Shown here piece after piece: positions 25,555-32,485 of a stretch of DNA of 43,637 nucleotides. Positions within the stretch are counted from its first letter, which is position 1. Each line of letters starts with the position of its first letter. Source of the DNA: Pseudomonadota bacterium (lineage in GTDB: Bacteria > Pseudomonadota > Gammaproteobacteria > Burkholderiales > Rhodocyclaceae); the NCBI GenBank assembly GCA_018240785.1, contig JAFEFC010000005.1:1-43637 (forward strand). The letters are read 5' to 3'. The notes under the pieces were generated by a model. The model was not told where the DNA came from. It searched no databases and was given only the letters and a program-made list of their open reading frames with translations. The translations under genes were made by a program, and so were the position numbers.

Positions 25555-25570
25555 AGCGAACTCCGTGCCA
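25555..25570 (-). promoter_or_regulatory. Sigma-54 (-24/-12) promoter of the dad operon
   Basis: Read leftward, TGGCACGGAGTTCGCT has the required GG and GC dinucleotides exactly 10 nt apart. It matches the TGGCACG-N4-TTGCW consensus except for one base (TC for TT). The expected transcription start (~25544) leaves a leader of about 50 nt before dadA. The adjacent divergent gene encodes a sigma-54 activator with GAFTGA, which supports the assignment. Confidence 0.8.
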
Positions 25571-25622
25571 GATCTTTGATTCTCTTTTAAATCAGTACGT
25601 TGAAATAAGATTCAGGCGCGAC

Positions 25623-25638
25623 TGACGACAGATCGTCA
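25623..25638. promoter_or_regulatory. Inverted repeat, candidate activator site
   Basis: TGACGA-CAGA-TCGTCA is a perfect 6-bp inverted repeat. It lies about 55-70 bp upstream of the sigma-54 promoter, within range of an enhancer site. Confidence 0.4.
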
Positions 25639-25715
25639 CGTTTTCGTTACGAATCACCCCGAAGTCTTCCATCAGGCGGATGAATTTTCATTAATTTCAT
25701 TAGCTTGCGCTTGTT

Positions 25716-25731
25716 GTATCGATTTCGATAC
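25716..25731. promoter_or_regulatory. Inverted repeat, candidate operator next to the regulator gene
   Basis: GTATCGA-TT-TCGATAC is a perfect 7-bp inverted repeat ending 30 bp before the regulator start and about 150 bp upstream of the dadA promoter. It could serve as enhancer for dad and as autoregulatory operator. Confidence 0.45.
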
Positions 25732-25761
25732 GATGTAACGAATTTGCTACGGAGTGTCGCC

Positions 25762-27306
25762 ATGCGCATCGACGTGCGCTTTTCCGACCGCGTCGGCATC
25801 GCCCAGGAGATCCTCGCCGAGCTCGCGCGCCGCCGCGTCAATGTGACGGCGGTGGAAGTGGAACCGCCCCACATCTACATCGAGGCACCGACGCTGGGGC
25901 AGGACGGCCTGCGCGAGCTGCGAAGCGATCTGCTGCAGGTGTCGGGCGTGCTGACGATCGAGAGGGTGGGCATGCTGCCCGGCGCGCGCCGCAGCATGTA
26001 CCTGGATGCGCTGCTCGCATCGCAGGCCGATCCGGTGTTCGCGGTGGACGAGGCCGGCGTCATCGTCGTCGCCAACGGCGCCGCGGTGGCGGCCTGCGGC
26101 GTGGACGAAAAAGGCGTGACCGGCACCTCGATGCAGGATCACATCCGCGACCCCGCGCTGATGGCCGCACTGATCGACGGCGGCTACCACCTGCCGGTGT
26201 GCGAGATCGTCATGAACGGCGAACCCTACATGCTCGAGGCCATGCCGCTGCACGAAGCCGGCGGCAACGTGGCCGGCGCGGTGATGACCCTGCATGCCCC
26301 CAGCCGCATCGGCGAGCGCCTCAACGCGCTGCAGAACTACGACGCCGGCGGCTTCGACGCCATCCTCGGCAACTCGCCCGAGATGGACCAGTTGAAGCAG
26401 CGTGCCACGCGCATGGCGATGGTCGACGCGCCGCTGCTGATCACCGGCGAAACCGGCACCGGCAAGGAGTTGCTGGCCCACGCCTGCCACCTCGGCAGCA
26501 GCCGCAGCGGCCAGCCCTTCTTCGCGCTGAACTGCGCCGCGCTGCCGGAGAACCTCGCCGAGAGCGAACTGTTCGGCTATTCGGCCGGCGCCTTCACCGG
26601 CGCGCTGCGCGGCGGCAAGCCCGGCCTGCTGGAGCTGGCCGACCGCGGCACCGTCTTCCTCGACGAGATCGGCGAGATGTCGCCCTATCTGCAGGCCAAG
26701 CTGCTGCGCTTCCTCAACGATGGCAGCTTTCGTCGCGTCGGCGGCGACCGCGAAGTGAAGGTGAACGTGCGCATCATCAGCGCCACGCACCGCGCGCTGG
26801 AGGAGATGGTCGAGCGCGGCCAGTTCCGCCAGGACCTGCTGTTCCGGCTCAACGTGCTGACACTGCACGTTCCGCCGCTGCGCGAACGCGCCGGCGACAT
26901 CCTGCCGCTGGCCGATTTCTTCCTTCAGCGCGCCTGCGCCCAGGCATCGCGCCCGCCGATGCGCTTCTCGGCGGCGGCGAGCGCCGCGCTGCTGACCAAC
27001 CCCTGGGTCGGCAACGTCAGGCAGTTGCAGAACGTCGTCTTCCGCGCGGTGACGATGACCGACGGCAGGGTGATCGATGCCGGCGACCTGGAGCTGGCCC
27101 GCGGCACGACCCCGGCCGCCGCCGACGCCGCCGCGGTGGACACGCTGGAACAGGCGGTGGCGGATTTCGAGAAGGACCTGCTCACCCGCCTGTACCGCGA
27201 GTTTCCGTCCAGCCGGCGGCTGGCGAAGCGGCTCGGCACCTCGCACTCGGCCATCGCCAACCGGCTGCGGCGCTATGGCATCGGCAGCGAGGCCGGCCAG
27301 CCGTAG
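25762..27306 (+). CDS. TyrR/PhhR-like sigma-54-dependent regulator (ACT-PAS-AAA+-HTH)
   Basis: The start at 25762 (MRIDVRFSDRVGIAQE) has GGAG 9 nt upstream; a TTG-started extension to 25705 would cover the operator-like repeat. The 514-residue protein has an ACT domain (1-73), a PAS-like domain (80-180), an AAA+ domain (195-430) and a TyrR-type C-terminal HTH (about 465-510). The AAA+ domain carries Walker A GETGTGKE (229-236), the sigma-54 contact loop GAFTGA (276-281) and Walker B TVFLDEIGEM. E. coli TyrR lacks GAFTGA; this one keeps it, so it should activate sigma-54 RNA polymerase. Divergent position and the sigma-54 site make it the probable activator of the dad operon, perhaps sensing an amino acid through the ACT domain. 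Confidence 0.92.
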   Translation: MRIDVRFSDRVGIAQEILAELARRRVNVTAVEVEPPHIYIEAPTLGQDGLRELRSDLLQVSGVLTIERVGMLPGARRSMYLDALLASQADPVFAVDEAGVIVVANGAAVAACGVDEKGVTGTSMQDHIRDPALMAALIDGGYHLPVCEIVMNGEPYMLEAMPLHEAGGNVAGAVMTLHAPSRIGERLNALQNYDAGGFDAILGNSPEMDQLKQRATRMAMVDAPLLITGETGTGKELLAHACHLGSSRSGQPFFALNCAALPENLAESELFGYSAGAFTGALRGGKPGLLELADRGTVFLDEIGEMSPYLQAKLLRFLNDGSFRRVGGDREVKVNVRIISATHRALEEMVERGQFRQDLLFRLNVLTLHVPPLRERAGDILPLADFFLQRACAQASRPPMRFSAAASAALLTNPWVGNVRQLQNVVFRAVTMTDGRVIDAGDLELARGTTPAAADAAAVDTLEQAVADFEKDLLTRLYREFPSSRRLAKRLGTSHSAIANRLRRYGIGSEAGQP

Positions 27307-27376
27307 CCACACCTGACGGCGCGGCAGACCGGTCGAATGAAGATGTTCGCGCAGGCCAGGAGTGCGCAACGCGGCA

Positions 27377-27482
27377 GGTCTGGCGGCGGGGGATGCGTGG
27401 AGCGGACGAGCACGGTCCGAGTCCCGGGCGAAGCGAGGTCGAGTTGCGCAGGCCGACGGTACGCATCCCCTGTCGCCAGACC
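27377..27482. repeat. Long-range inverted repeat in the gap after the TyrR-like gene
   Basis: Two 22-nt arms (27377-27398 and 27461-27482) are inverted copies matching at 20 of 22 positions, separated by 62 nt. The gap (27307-27576) has no convincing gene. A second pair (TGCGCAAC 27364-27371 and GTTGCGCA 27443-27450) partly crosses it. It could be a terminator-like structure, a small RNA or a mobile-element remnant. No T-run follows. Confidence 0.55.
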
Positions 27483-27576
27483 GGATTCCGGGCACGGTGC
27501 CAAGACCACCGCTCACCCATCCTCCACTTTGTAGTAGCCTTGCGCCTTTTTCGTCGGGCTGGCCTCGAAACTCCTT

Positions 27577-28344
27577 ATGGCGCAAGGACTTCCGCGCACG
27601 CATCTGAACAGCGCCGGGCTCGTCCGCGCCCTCGCCGGGCTGGCGGTGGCGGAGATTCCCGCGTCGCGGCAGTCGCTGGCCGAGCGCCTGGGCGACTGGC
27701 TGGATTTCAAGGACGCGCTGGCGCTGTTCTCCGCGCTCAACGCCCAAGCGGCGGCAGACGGCGGCACGAGCACCTCCTCGACGGCGATTGCCGGCGCACG
27801 CCATGCCTGCAAGCGGGTGCGGGCGGCGCTGGCGGAATCGATCGCCAGCGACGGCGTGTCGCAGCCGGGCAAGGCGCGCATCGCGCTGCCCGTGCCGACA
27901 GCGCAGGACAGCACCGAGGAAGCGGCCGATTTCGAGCCCTGGCGCCGCTACTACCTCGCGCACCAGCGCGACATGAACGCGAACATCGGTGCCCTGCGCG
28001 CCACCGTGCGGGCCGCGCTGGCACGGCGCTCGCCCGCACTGGGCAAGCTCGCCGCCCTCGACGCGGTGATGGACCAGGCGCTGGCCGAACGCGAGCGCGC
28101 GCTGCTGGCGACGGTGCCGGCGTTGCTGGAGCAGCGCTTCGGCCAACGGCTGGACGCGCACCGCGCGGCGGTCGCGGACAGCCAGGCCGCCGACGACCCG
28201 GCCGCCTGGATGCAGCCCGGCGGCTGGCTCGCCGGCTTCTGCACCGAGCTGAAGACGGTGCTGCTGGCAGAGCTGGAACTGCGCCTGCAGCCGGTCACAG
28301 GGCTCCTCGAGGCGCTCGACAACGAGATGGGAAAGCAGCAATGA
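27577..28344 (+). CDS. DUF3348 family protein, first gene of a motor-like operon
   Basis: The 255-residue predicted soluble protein fits the DUF3348 family of Betaproteobacteria. The conserved-looking N-terminus is RTHLNSAGLVRALAGL, then SLAERLGDWLDFKDALALFSAL. The rest is mostly helical (long Ala/Arg/Leu stretches from 110 to 250), with W-R-R-Y-Y-L-A-H-Q-R-D-M at about 128-139. No enzymatic motif or signal peptide is visible. Its stop overlaps the DUF802 gene start by 4 nt. Its constant position beside a MotA-like membrane protein suggests a cytoplasmic partner or adaptor. Confidence 0.82.
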   Translation: MAQGLPRTHLNSAGLVRALAGLAVAEIPASRQSLAERLGDWLDFKDALALFSALNAQAAADGGTSTSSTAIAGARHACKRVRAALAESIASDGVSQPGKARIALPVPTAQDSTEEAADFEPWRRYYLAHQRDMNANIGALRATVRAALARRSPALGKLAALDAVMDQALAERERALLATVPALLEQRFGQRLDAHRAAVADSQAADDPAAWMQPGGWLAGFCTELKTVLLAELELRLQPVTGLLEALDNEMGKQQ

Positions 28345-30575
28345 ACAGAAGCACCTCCGTGGCCGCCTGGGTTGCGGCCTGCTTGGCCGCGTTCCTCGCC
28401 GGCCTGCTCGCCGTCGCCTGGATCGGCGTCGGCTACCTCGGCCACAGCGTGCTGGCGCTGACCGTCACCCTGCTGATCGGCGCCGCCTACCTCGCCGGCG
28501 CGCTGGAACTGCGTCGCTTCCATGGCGCCACCACCGGGCTGGAGCGCGCGCTGGCGGACATCCCCGCCGACCTGCCGCACCCCGGCGGATGGCTCGAGCG
28601 CCTGCCGCCGTCGCTGCAGAATGCGGTGCGCCTGCGCATCGAGGGCGAACGCGTCGCCCTGCCCGGGCCGGCGATGACGCCCTACCTGGTCGGCCTGCTG
28701 GTGCTGCTGGGCATGCTCGGCACCTTCCTCGGCATGGTGGTCACGCTCAACGGTGCGGTGCTCGCGCTGGAAAGCACCACCGACCTGCACACCATCCGCT
28801 CCGCCCTCGCCGCGCCGGTGAAAGGCCTGGGCTTCGCCTTCGGCACCTCGGTGGCGGGCGTCGCCGCCTCGGCCATGCTCGGCCTGATGTCGGCCCTGTG
28901 CCGTCGCGCGCGGCTGCAGGCCTCGCAACTGCTGGACACCCGGATCGCCACCACGCTGCGCGGCTTCTCCCGCGCCCACCAGCGCGAGGAAAGCTTCAGG
29001 GCGATCCAGCAACAGGCGCGGGCGCTGCCGGAAGCGGTACAGACGCTGCAGGCGATGATGGCGCAGATGGAGCGCCAGGGCCGCGAGCTGAACGAGCGCC
29101 TGCTCGCCGAGCAGCAGCGCTTCTACCAGGATGCGCGTGGCGCCTACGACGGGCTCGCCGAATCGGTGGGCGCCTCGCTGCGCGACAGCCTGGCGGAATC
29201 CGCCCGCGTCGCCGGCGACACCATCCGCCCGGCGGTGGAGGCGACGATGGCGGGCATCGCGCAGCAGACGAGCGTGCTGCAGCAGCACATGGCCGACGCC
29301 GTCAGCGCCCAGCTCGAGGGTTTGTCCACCCGCTTCGACGGCGCCGTCGGCGCGGTGACGCAGACCTGGACCGGCGCGCTGGAGCGCCACGAGCGCAGCA
29401 GCGAAGCCCACAGCCGCAGCCTGAAGGAGGCGCTCGCCATCTACGCCGACAGTTTCGAGACGCGCGCGGCGGCGCTGCTGTCTTCGGTCGAGGGCGCCCA
29501 CGGTGCGCTGCGCACCGAACTCGCCGCAGCAAGCACCGGCATGGCACAGGAGACCGCCGCCCTGCACGCGCGGCTCGGAAACACCGTCGCGGCGCAGCTC
29601 GACGGCATCGCCACGCGCTTCGACACCGCGATGGCCGCCGTCTCCGACACCTGGTCGACCGCACTCGCGCACCACGAGCACAGCAGCGAGGCGCTGGGCG
29701 CCGACCTGCGCAAAACGCTGGACGCCTTCACCAGCACCTTCGCCCAGCGCTCGGCCGCGCTGCTCGACAGCGTCGCCGACAGGACCGCGACGCTGCAGGC
29801 GGAACTCGCGTCCGGTGAAGCGGCGCGCCGCAGCGAGCAGGCCGAGGCGCTGGCCGCCCTGGCCACATCGCTGGGAAAGCAATGGCAGGTCGCAGGCGAG
29901 CACGCGCGCGCGCAGCAGGAGCGCATCTGCGCCACGCTGGACGAGACCGCACGCCGCATCGCCGAAACCGCGCAGGCCCAGGCCAGCCAGACCATCGCTC
30001 AGGTCCGCGGCCTGATGCAGACCGCCGCCGAGGCACCGCGCGCCGCCGCCGAAGTGATCGGCCAGTTGCGCGCCGAGCTCTCCGCCAGCATCGCGCGCGA
30101 CAACGACATGCTGGCCGAGCGCAGCCGCATCATGGAGACCCTGGCCACGCTGCTCGATGCGATCAACCACGCCTCGACCGAGCAGCGCGCGGCGATCGAC
30201 GCCCTGGTGGCTTCGTCCGCCGAGGCGCTGGAACGCGCCGGCGGCTCCTTCGCGCAGAACATCGACGCGCAGGCCGCGCGCCTGGCGGAAACCGCCGTCC
30301 ACGTGGCCGGCGGCGCCGTCGAGGTGGCCAGCCTGGGCGAAGCCTTCGGCGCCGCGGTGCAGCGCTTCAGCGAATCGAATGCCGAGCTGATGATCGCGCT
30401 GCAGCGCATCGAGGCGGCGCTCGACAAATCGCTGGCGCGCAGCGACGACCAGCTCGCCTACTACGTGGCGCAGGCGCGCGAGATCATCGACCTGAGCCTG
30501 ATGTCGCAGAAGCAGATCGTCGACGACCTGCAGCAGATCTCCAGCAGGCAGCCGTCGCTGGCGGACGAGGCCTGA
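28341..30575 (+). CDS. DUF802 protein: MotA/TolQ/ZorA-like membrane part with long helical tail
   Basis: The 744-residue start is the ATG overlapping the DUF3348 stop. Helices are seen at about 8-30, 36-56, 113-140 and 163-188. TM3 carries LLGMLGTFLGMVVTLNGA, and TM4 carries GLGFAFGTSVAGVAASAML, the G-x-L-G-T-F-x-G and A-F-x-T-S-x-x-G patterns of MotA/ExbB/TolQ/ZorA proteins. A ~550-residue Ala/Glu/Arg-rich tail follows, predicted coiled coil. It contains two similar ~75-residue repeats offset by 95 residues (about 320-390 and 415-490, each with AQL-x-G-x-x-T-R-F-D and AAALL/SAALL). The downstream gene supplies a MotB/OmpA-like partner. A proton- or sodium-driven stator-like complex is inferred. 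Confidence 0.82.
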   Translation: MNRSTSVAAWVAACLAAFLAGLLAVAWIGVGYLGHSVLALTVTLLIGAAYLAGALELRRFHGATTGLERALADIPADLPHPGGWLERLPPSLQNAVRLRIEGERVALPGPAMTPYLVGLLVLLGMLGTFLGMVVTLNGAVLALESTTDLHTIRSALAAPVKGLGFAFGTSVAGVAASAMLGLMSALCRRARLQASQLLDTRIATTLRGFSRAHQREESFRAIQQQARALPEAVQTLQAMMAQMERQGRELNERLLAEQQRFYQDARGAYDGLAESVGASLRDSLAESARVAGDTIRPAVEATMAGIAQQTSVLQQHMADAVSAQLEGLSTRFDGAVGAVTQTWTGALERHERSSEAHSRSLKEALAIYADSFETRAAALLSSVEGAHGALRTELAAASTGMAQETAALHARLGNTVAAQLDGIATRFDTAMAAVSDTWSTALAHHEHSSEALGADLRKTLDAFTSTFAQRSAALLDSVADRTATLQAELASGEAARRSEQAEALAALATSLGKQWQVAGEHARAQQERICATLDETARRIAETAQAQASQTIAQVRGLMQTAAEAPRAAAEVIGQLRAELSASIARDNDMLAERSRIMETLATLLDAINHASTEQRAAIDALVASSAEALERAGGSFAQNIDAQAARLAETAVHVAGGAVEVASLGEAFGAAVQRFSESNAELMIALQRIEAALDKSLARSDDQLAYYVAQAREIIDLSLMSQKQIVDDLQQISSRQPSLADEA

Positions 30576-31228
30576 TGATGGACGAGACCCACGCCGGCGA
30601 CGCCGGCTACGAGCAGGCCACGCCGGTCTGGGCCGTCTTCGGCGACCTAATGTCCGGCCTGCTGGGCGCCTTCGTGCTGATCCTGGTGGGGGTGCTGGGC
30701 GTGCAGCTCGAGCTGGCGAGCACGCTGGAAGCCGAAGTGCAGAAGCGCCACGTCGAGGAGCAGCGGCGCGAGGCACTGGAGCAGGCGCTGGCCGGACCGC
30801 TCGCCGCCGGTCGTGTGACGCTCAACGACGGCCGCATCGGCATCAGCGGCAGCGTGCTGTTCGCGCTGAACTCCGCCGTGCTGCAGCCGGAAGGCCATCA
30901 GCTCCTGAAGAGCCTGGCGCCGCCGCTGGCGGCCTACCTCGCCACCCGCGACGAGCTGCTGATGGTGAGCGGCTTCACCGACGACCGCCCGATCCGCGAC
31001 ACCAACCGCCAGTTCGCCGACAACTGGGAGCTGTCGGCGCAGCGCGCGCTGACGGTGACGCGCGCACTGATCGACGCGGGCATCCCGTCGGCCTCGGTCT
31101 TCGCCGCCGCCTTCGGCCCCGAGCAGCCGGTCGCCTCCAACGCCGACGATGAAGGTCGCTCGCGCAACCGCCGCGTGGAAATGGCGCCGGTGCCAAAGTC
31201 GGCGCGCACCGACAGGCCGGCCGGATGA
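30575..31228 (+). CDS. MotB/ZorB-like OmpA-family protein
   Basis: The 217-residue protein has one N-terminal TM helix (about 20-46) with Asp24 at its start (AVFGDLMSGLLGAFVLILVG). That is the position of the ion-carrying Asp of MotB (Asp32 in E. coli) and its relatives. A short helical linker (47-75) leads to an OmpA-like peptidoglycan-binding domain (about 85-205) with VSGFTDDRP, NWELSAQRA and RSRNRRVEM. The ATG overlaps the DUF802 stop (TGATGATG; a second ATG at 30578 is possible). It should anchor to the cell wall and form the ion path with the DUF802 protein. Confidence 0.88.
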   Translation: MMDETHAGDAGYEQATPVWAVFGDLMSGLLGAFVLILVGVLGVQLELASTLEAEVQKRHVEEQRREALEQALAGPLAAGRVTLNDGRIGISGSVLFALNSAVLQPEGHQLLKSLAPPLAAYLATRDELLMVSGFTDDRPIRDTNRQFADNWELSAQRALTVTRALIDAGIPSASVFAAAFGPEQPVASNADDEGRSRNRRVEMAPVPKSARTDRPAG

Positions 31229-32001
31229 TGCGGATGGAGGCGCAGGCGTGCATGCCCGGTGATCGCCAGGCGGACAGCTTCGCGACGGCGATCGAAGCCC
31301 TGCGCACGCAGGGCGCGGAGCGCTTCGATGCCTCCGGCTTCCGCTTCATCGAGGCGCTCGCGCGGCGGGCGGCTGCGCAGCCGGACGATATCCGGCGCCT
31401 GCTGGAACACAGGCTGGAGCGCGCCCTGGCGCAATTCCGCGAGCGCCTCGAACAGGCCCGCCAGGCGGCTGACGAAGCACTGGCTCGCACCACCACCCGC
31501 TTCCCGGCGGCCGCCGACGCGCTGCGGCGATGCTACGAAGCCACCGACTTCGCCGCGCTGCAGCGTCTGGCGACGCGCCTGGAAACGCGCGGCGGCCCCG
31601 GTCCGCTGGCCGCGCTGCTCGCCCACGCCGGCCAGCCTGCGACCTCGCCGCAGGCAAGTGCGGCGGCGGGCGAACCCATCACGCATCCGCAGCGCGAACT
31701 GAAATCCCTGCGGCACTTCCGCCGCACCTGGTCGAAGCTCAGCGTCGACCGCCAGTTCTCCCACGCCGTCGCCCGCGCGCCCGACAATGCCGGCCCGCTC
31801 AACTCGCACCACCTCGCACTGCAGGCGCTGACGCAGATGCGCGAGCTGGCGCCGGCCTACCTCGAGCAGTTCATGTCCTACATCGACGCGCTGCAATGGC
31901 TGGACGAGGCCAACGCCGGTCGCAGCAGCGCCAGGGCGAAGGGAACCCCGCGCACGGATCGCGAACGGAAACGCAAGTCCACGCGCGGCAAGACGGGCTG
32001 A
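31225..32001 (+). CDS. DUF2894 family protein, last gene of the motor-like operon
   Basis: The 258-residue soluble protein has a helical N-terminal half (residues 20-130, including FRFIEALARRAAAQP and LERALAQFRERLEQ). A low-complexity middle follows, then a conserved-looking block at about 155-225: ELKSLRHFRRTWSKLSVDRQFSHAVARAPDNAGPLNSHHLALQAL. The tail is very basic (RTDRERKRKSTRGKTG), suggesting nucleic acid or membrane contact. The start overlaps the OmpA gene stop by 4 nt. No function is known to me for the family. Confidence 0.82.
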   Translation: MMRMEAQACMPGDRQADSFATAIEALRTQGAERFDASGFRFIEALARRAAAQPDDIRRLLEHRLERALAQFRERLEQARQAADEALARTTTRFPAAADALRRCYEATDFAALQRLATRLETRGGPGPLAALLAHAGQPATSPQASAAAGEPITHPQRELKSLRHFRRTWSKLSVDRQFSHAVARAPDNAGPLNSHHLALQALTQMRELAPAYLEQFMSYIDALQWLDEANAGRSSARAKGTPRTDRERKRKSTRGKTG

Positions 32002-32038
32002 GGCCGCGCCGCCACTGCAGCCCCCGCCCGCGCCGTGC

Positions 32039-32371
32039 TCAGCCGCCCGGCGGCTGCAGCGCGATGACCGCCATACCCAGCAGCGCGATGCCGGCGCCGG
32101 CGACATCCCAGCGCGTCAGCACCACCCCATCGACGAAGCGCAGCCACAGCAGCGCGACCGCGATGTACATGCCGCCATACGCCGCGTACGTTCGGCCCGC
32201 AGCCGTGGGATGCAGCGTCAGCAGCCAGGCGAACAGCGCCAGCGATGCCGCCGCTGGCACCAGCAGCCACCCACTCCTGCCCTGCCGGAGCACCAGCCAG
32301 GGCAGGTAGCAGCCGACGATTTCGGCCACCGCGGTCACGGCGAACAGGAAACTCAGGCGCAACAGCTCCAA
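32039..32371 (-). CDS. ynfA: YnfA/UPF0060 small membrane protein
   Basis: The 110-residue, four-helix protein is of the YnfA family, related to small multidrug resistance (SMR) exporters. It shows [20 protein letters not shown] (11-30) and [19 protein letters not shown] (about 59-77). The start codon is TTG at 32371, backed by GGAG 9 nt upstream and by the conserved MELLRL start. It converges with the DUF2894 gene. YnfA homologues have been linked to biocide efflux; the substrate here is unknown. Confidence 0.9.
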   Translation of the reverse strand: MELLRLSFLFAVTAVAEIVGCYLPWLVLRQGRSGWLLVPAAASLALFAWLLTLHPTAAGRTYAAYGGMYIAVALLWLRFVDGVVLTRWDVAGAGIALLGMAVIALQPPGG

Positions 32372-32485
32372 AATGGGCTCCGGGCGGGAAAGCCGCGCAT
32401 TGTGTCACAAGGCCCCCAGCCATCCGGGCCGCGCGGCGCGCAACTGGCGGATACTACACAGGCAGGCCTGGCCAGGGATCGAACG

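Noticed and set aside
27951-30776. 941-codon open frame antisense to the DUF802/OmpA genes
   Set aside because: Low-complexity Ala/Arg/Gln composition, no start context, and complete overlap with the well-supported plus-strand operon.
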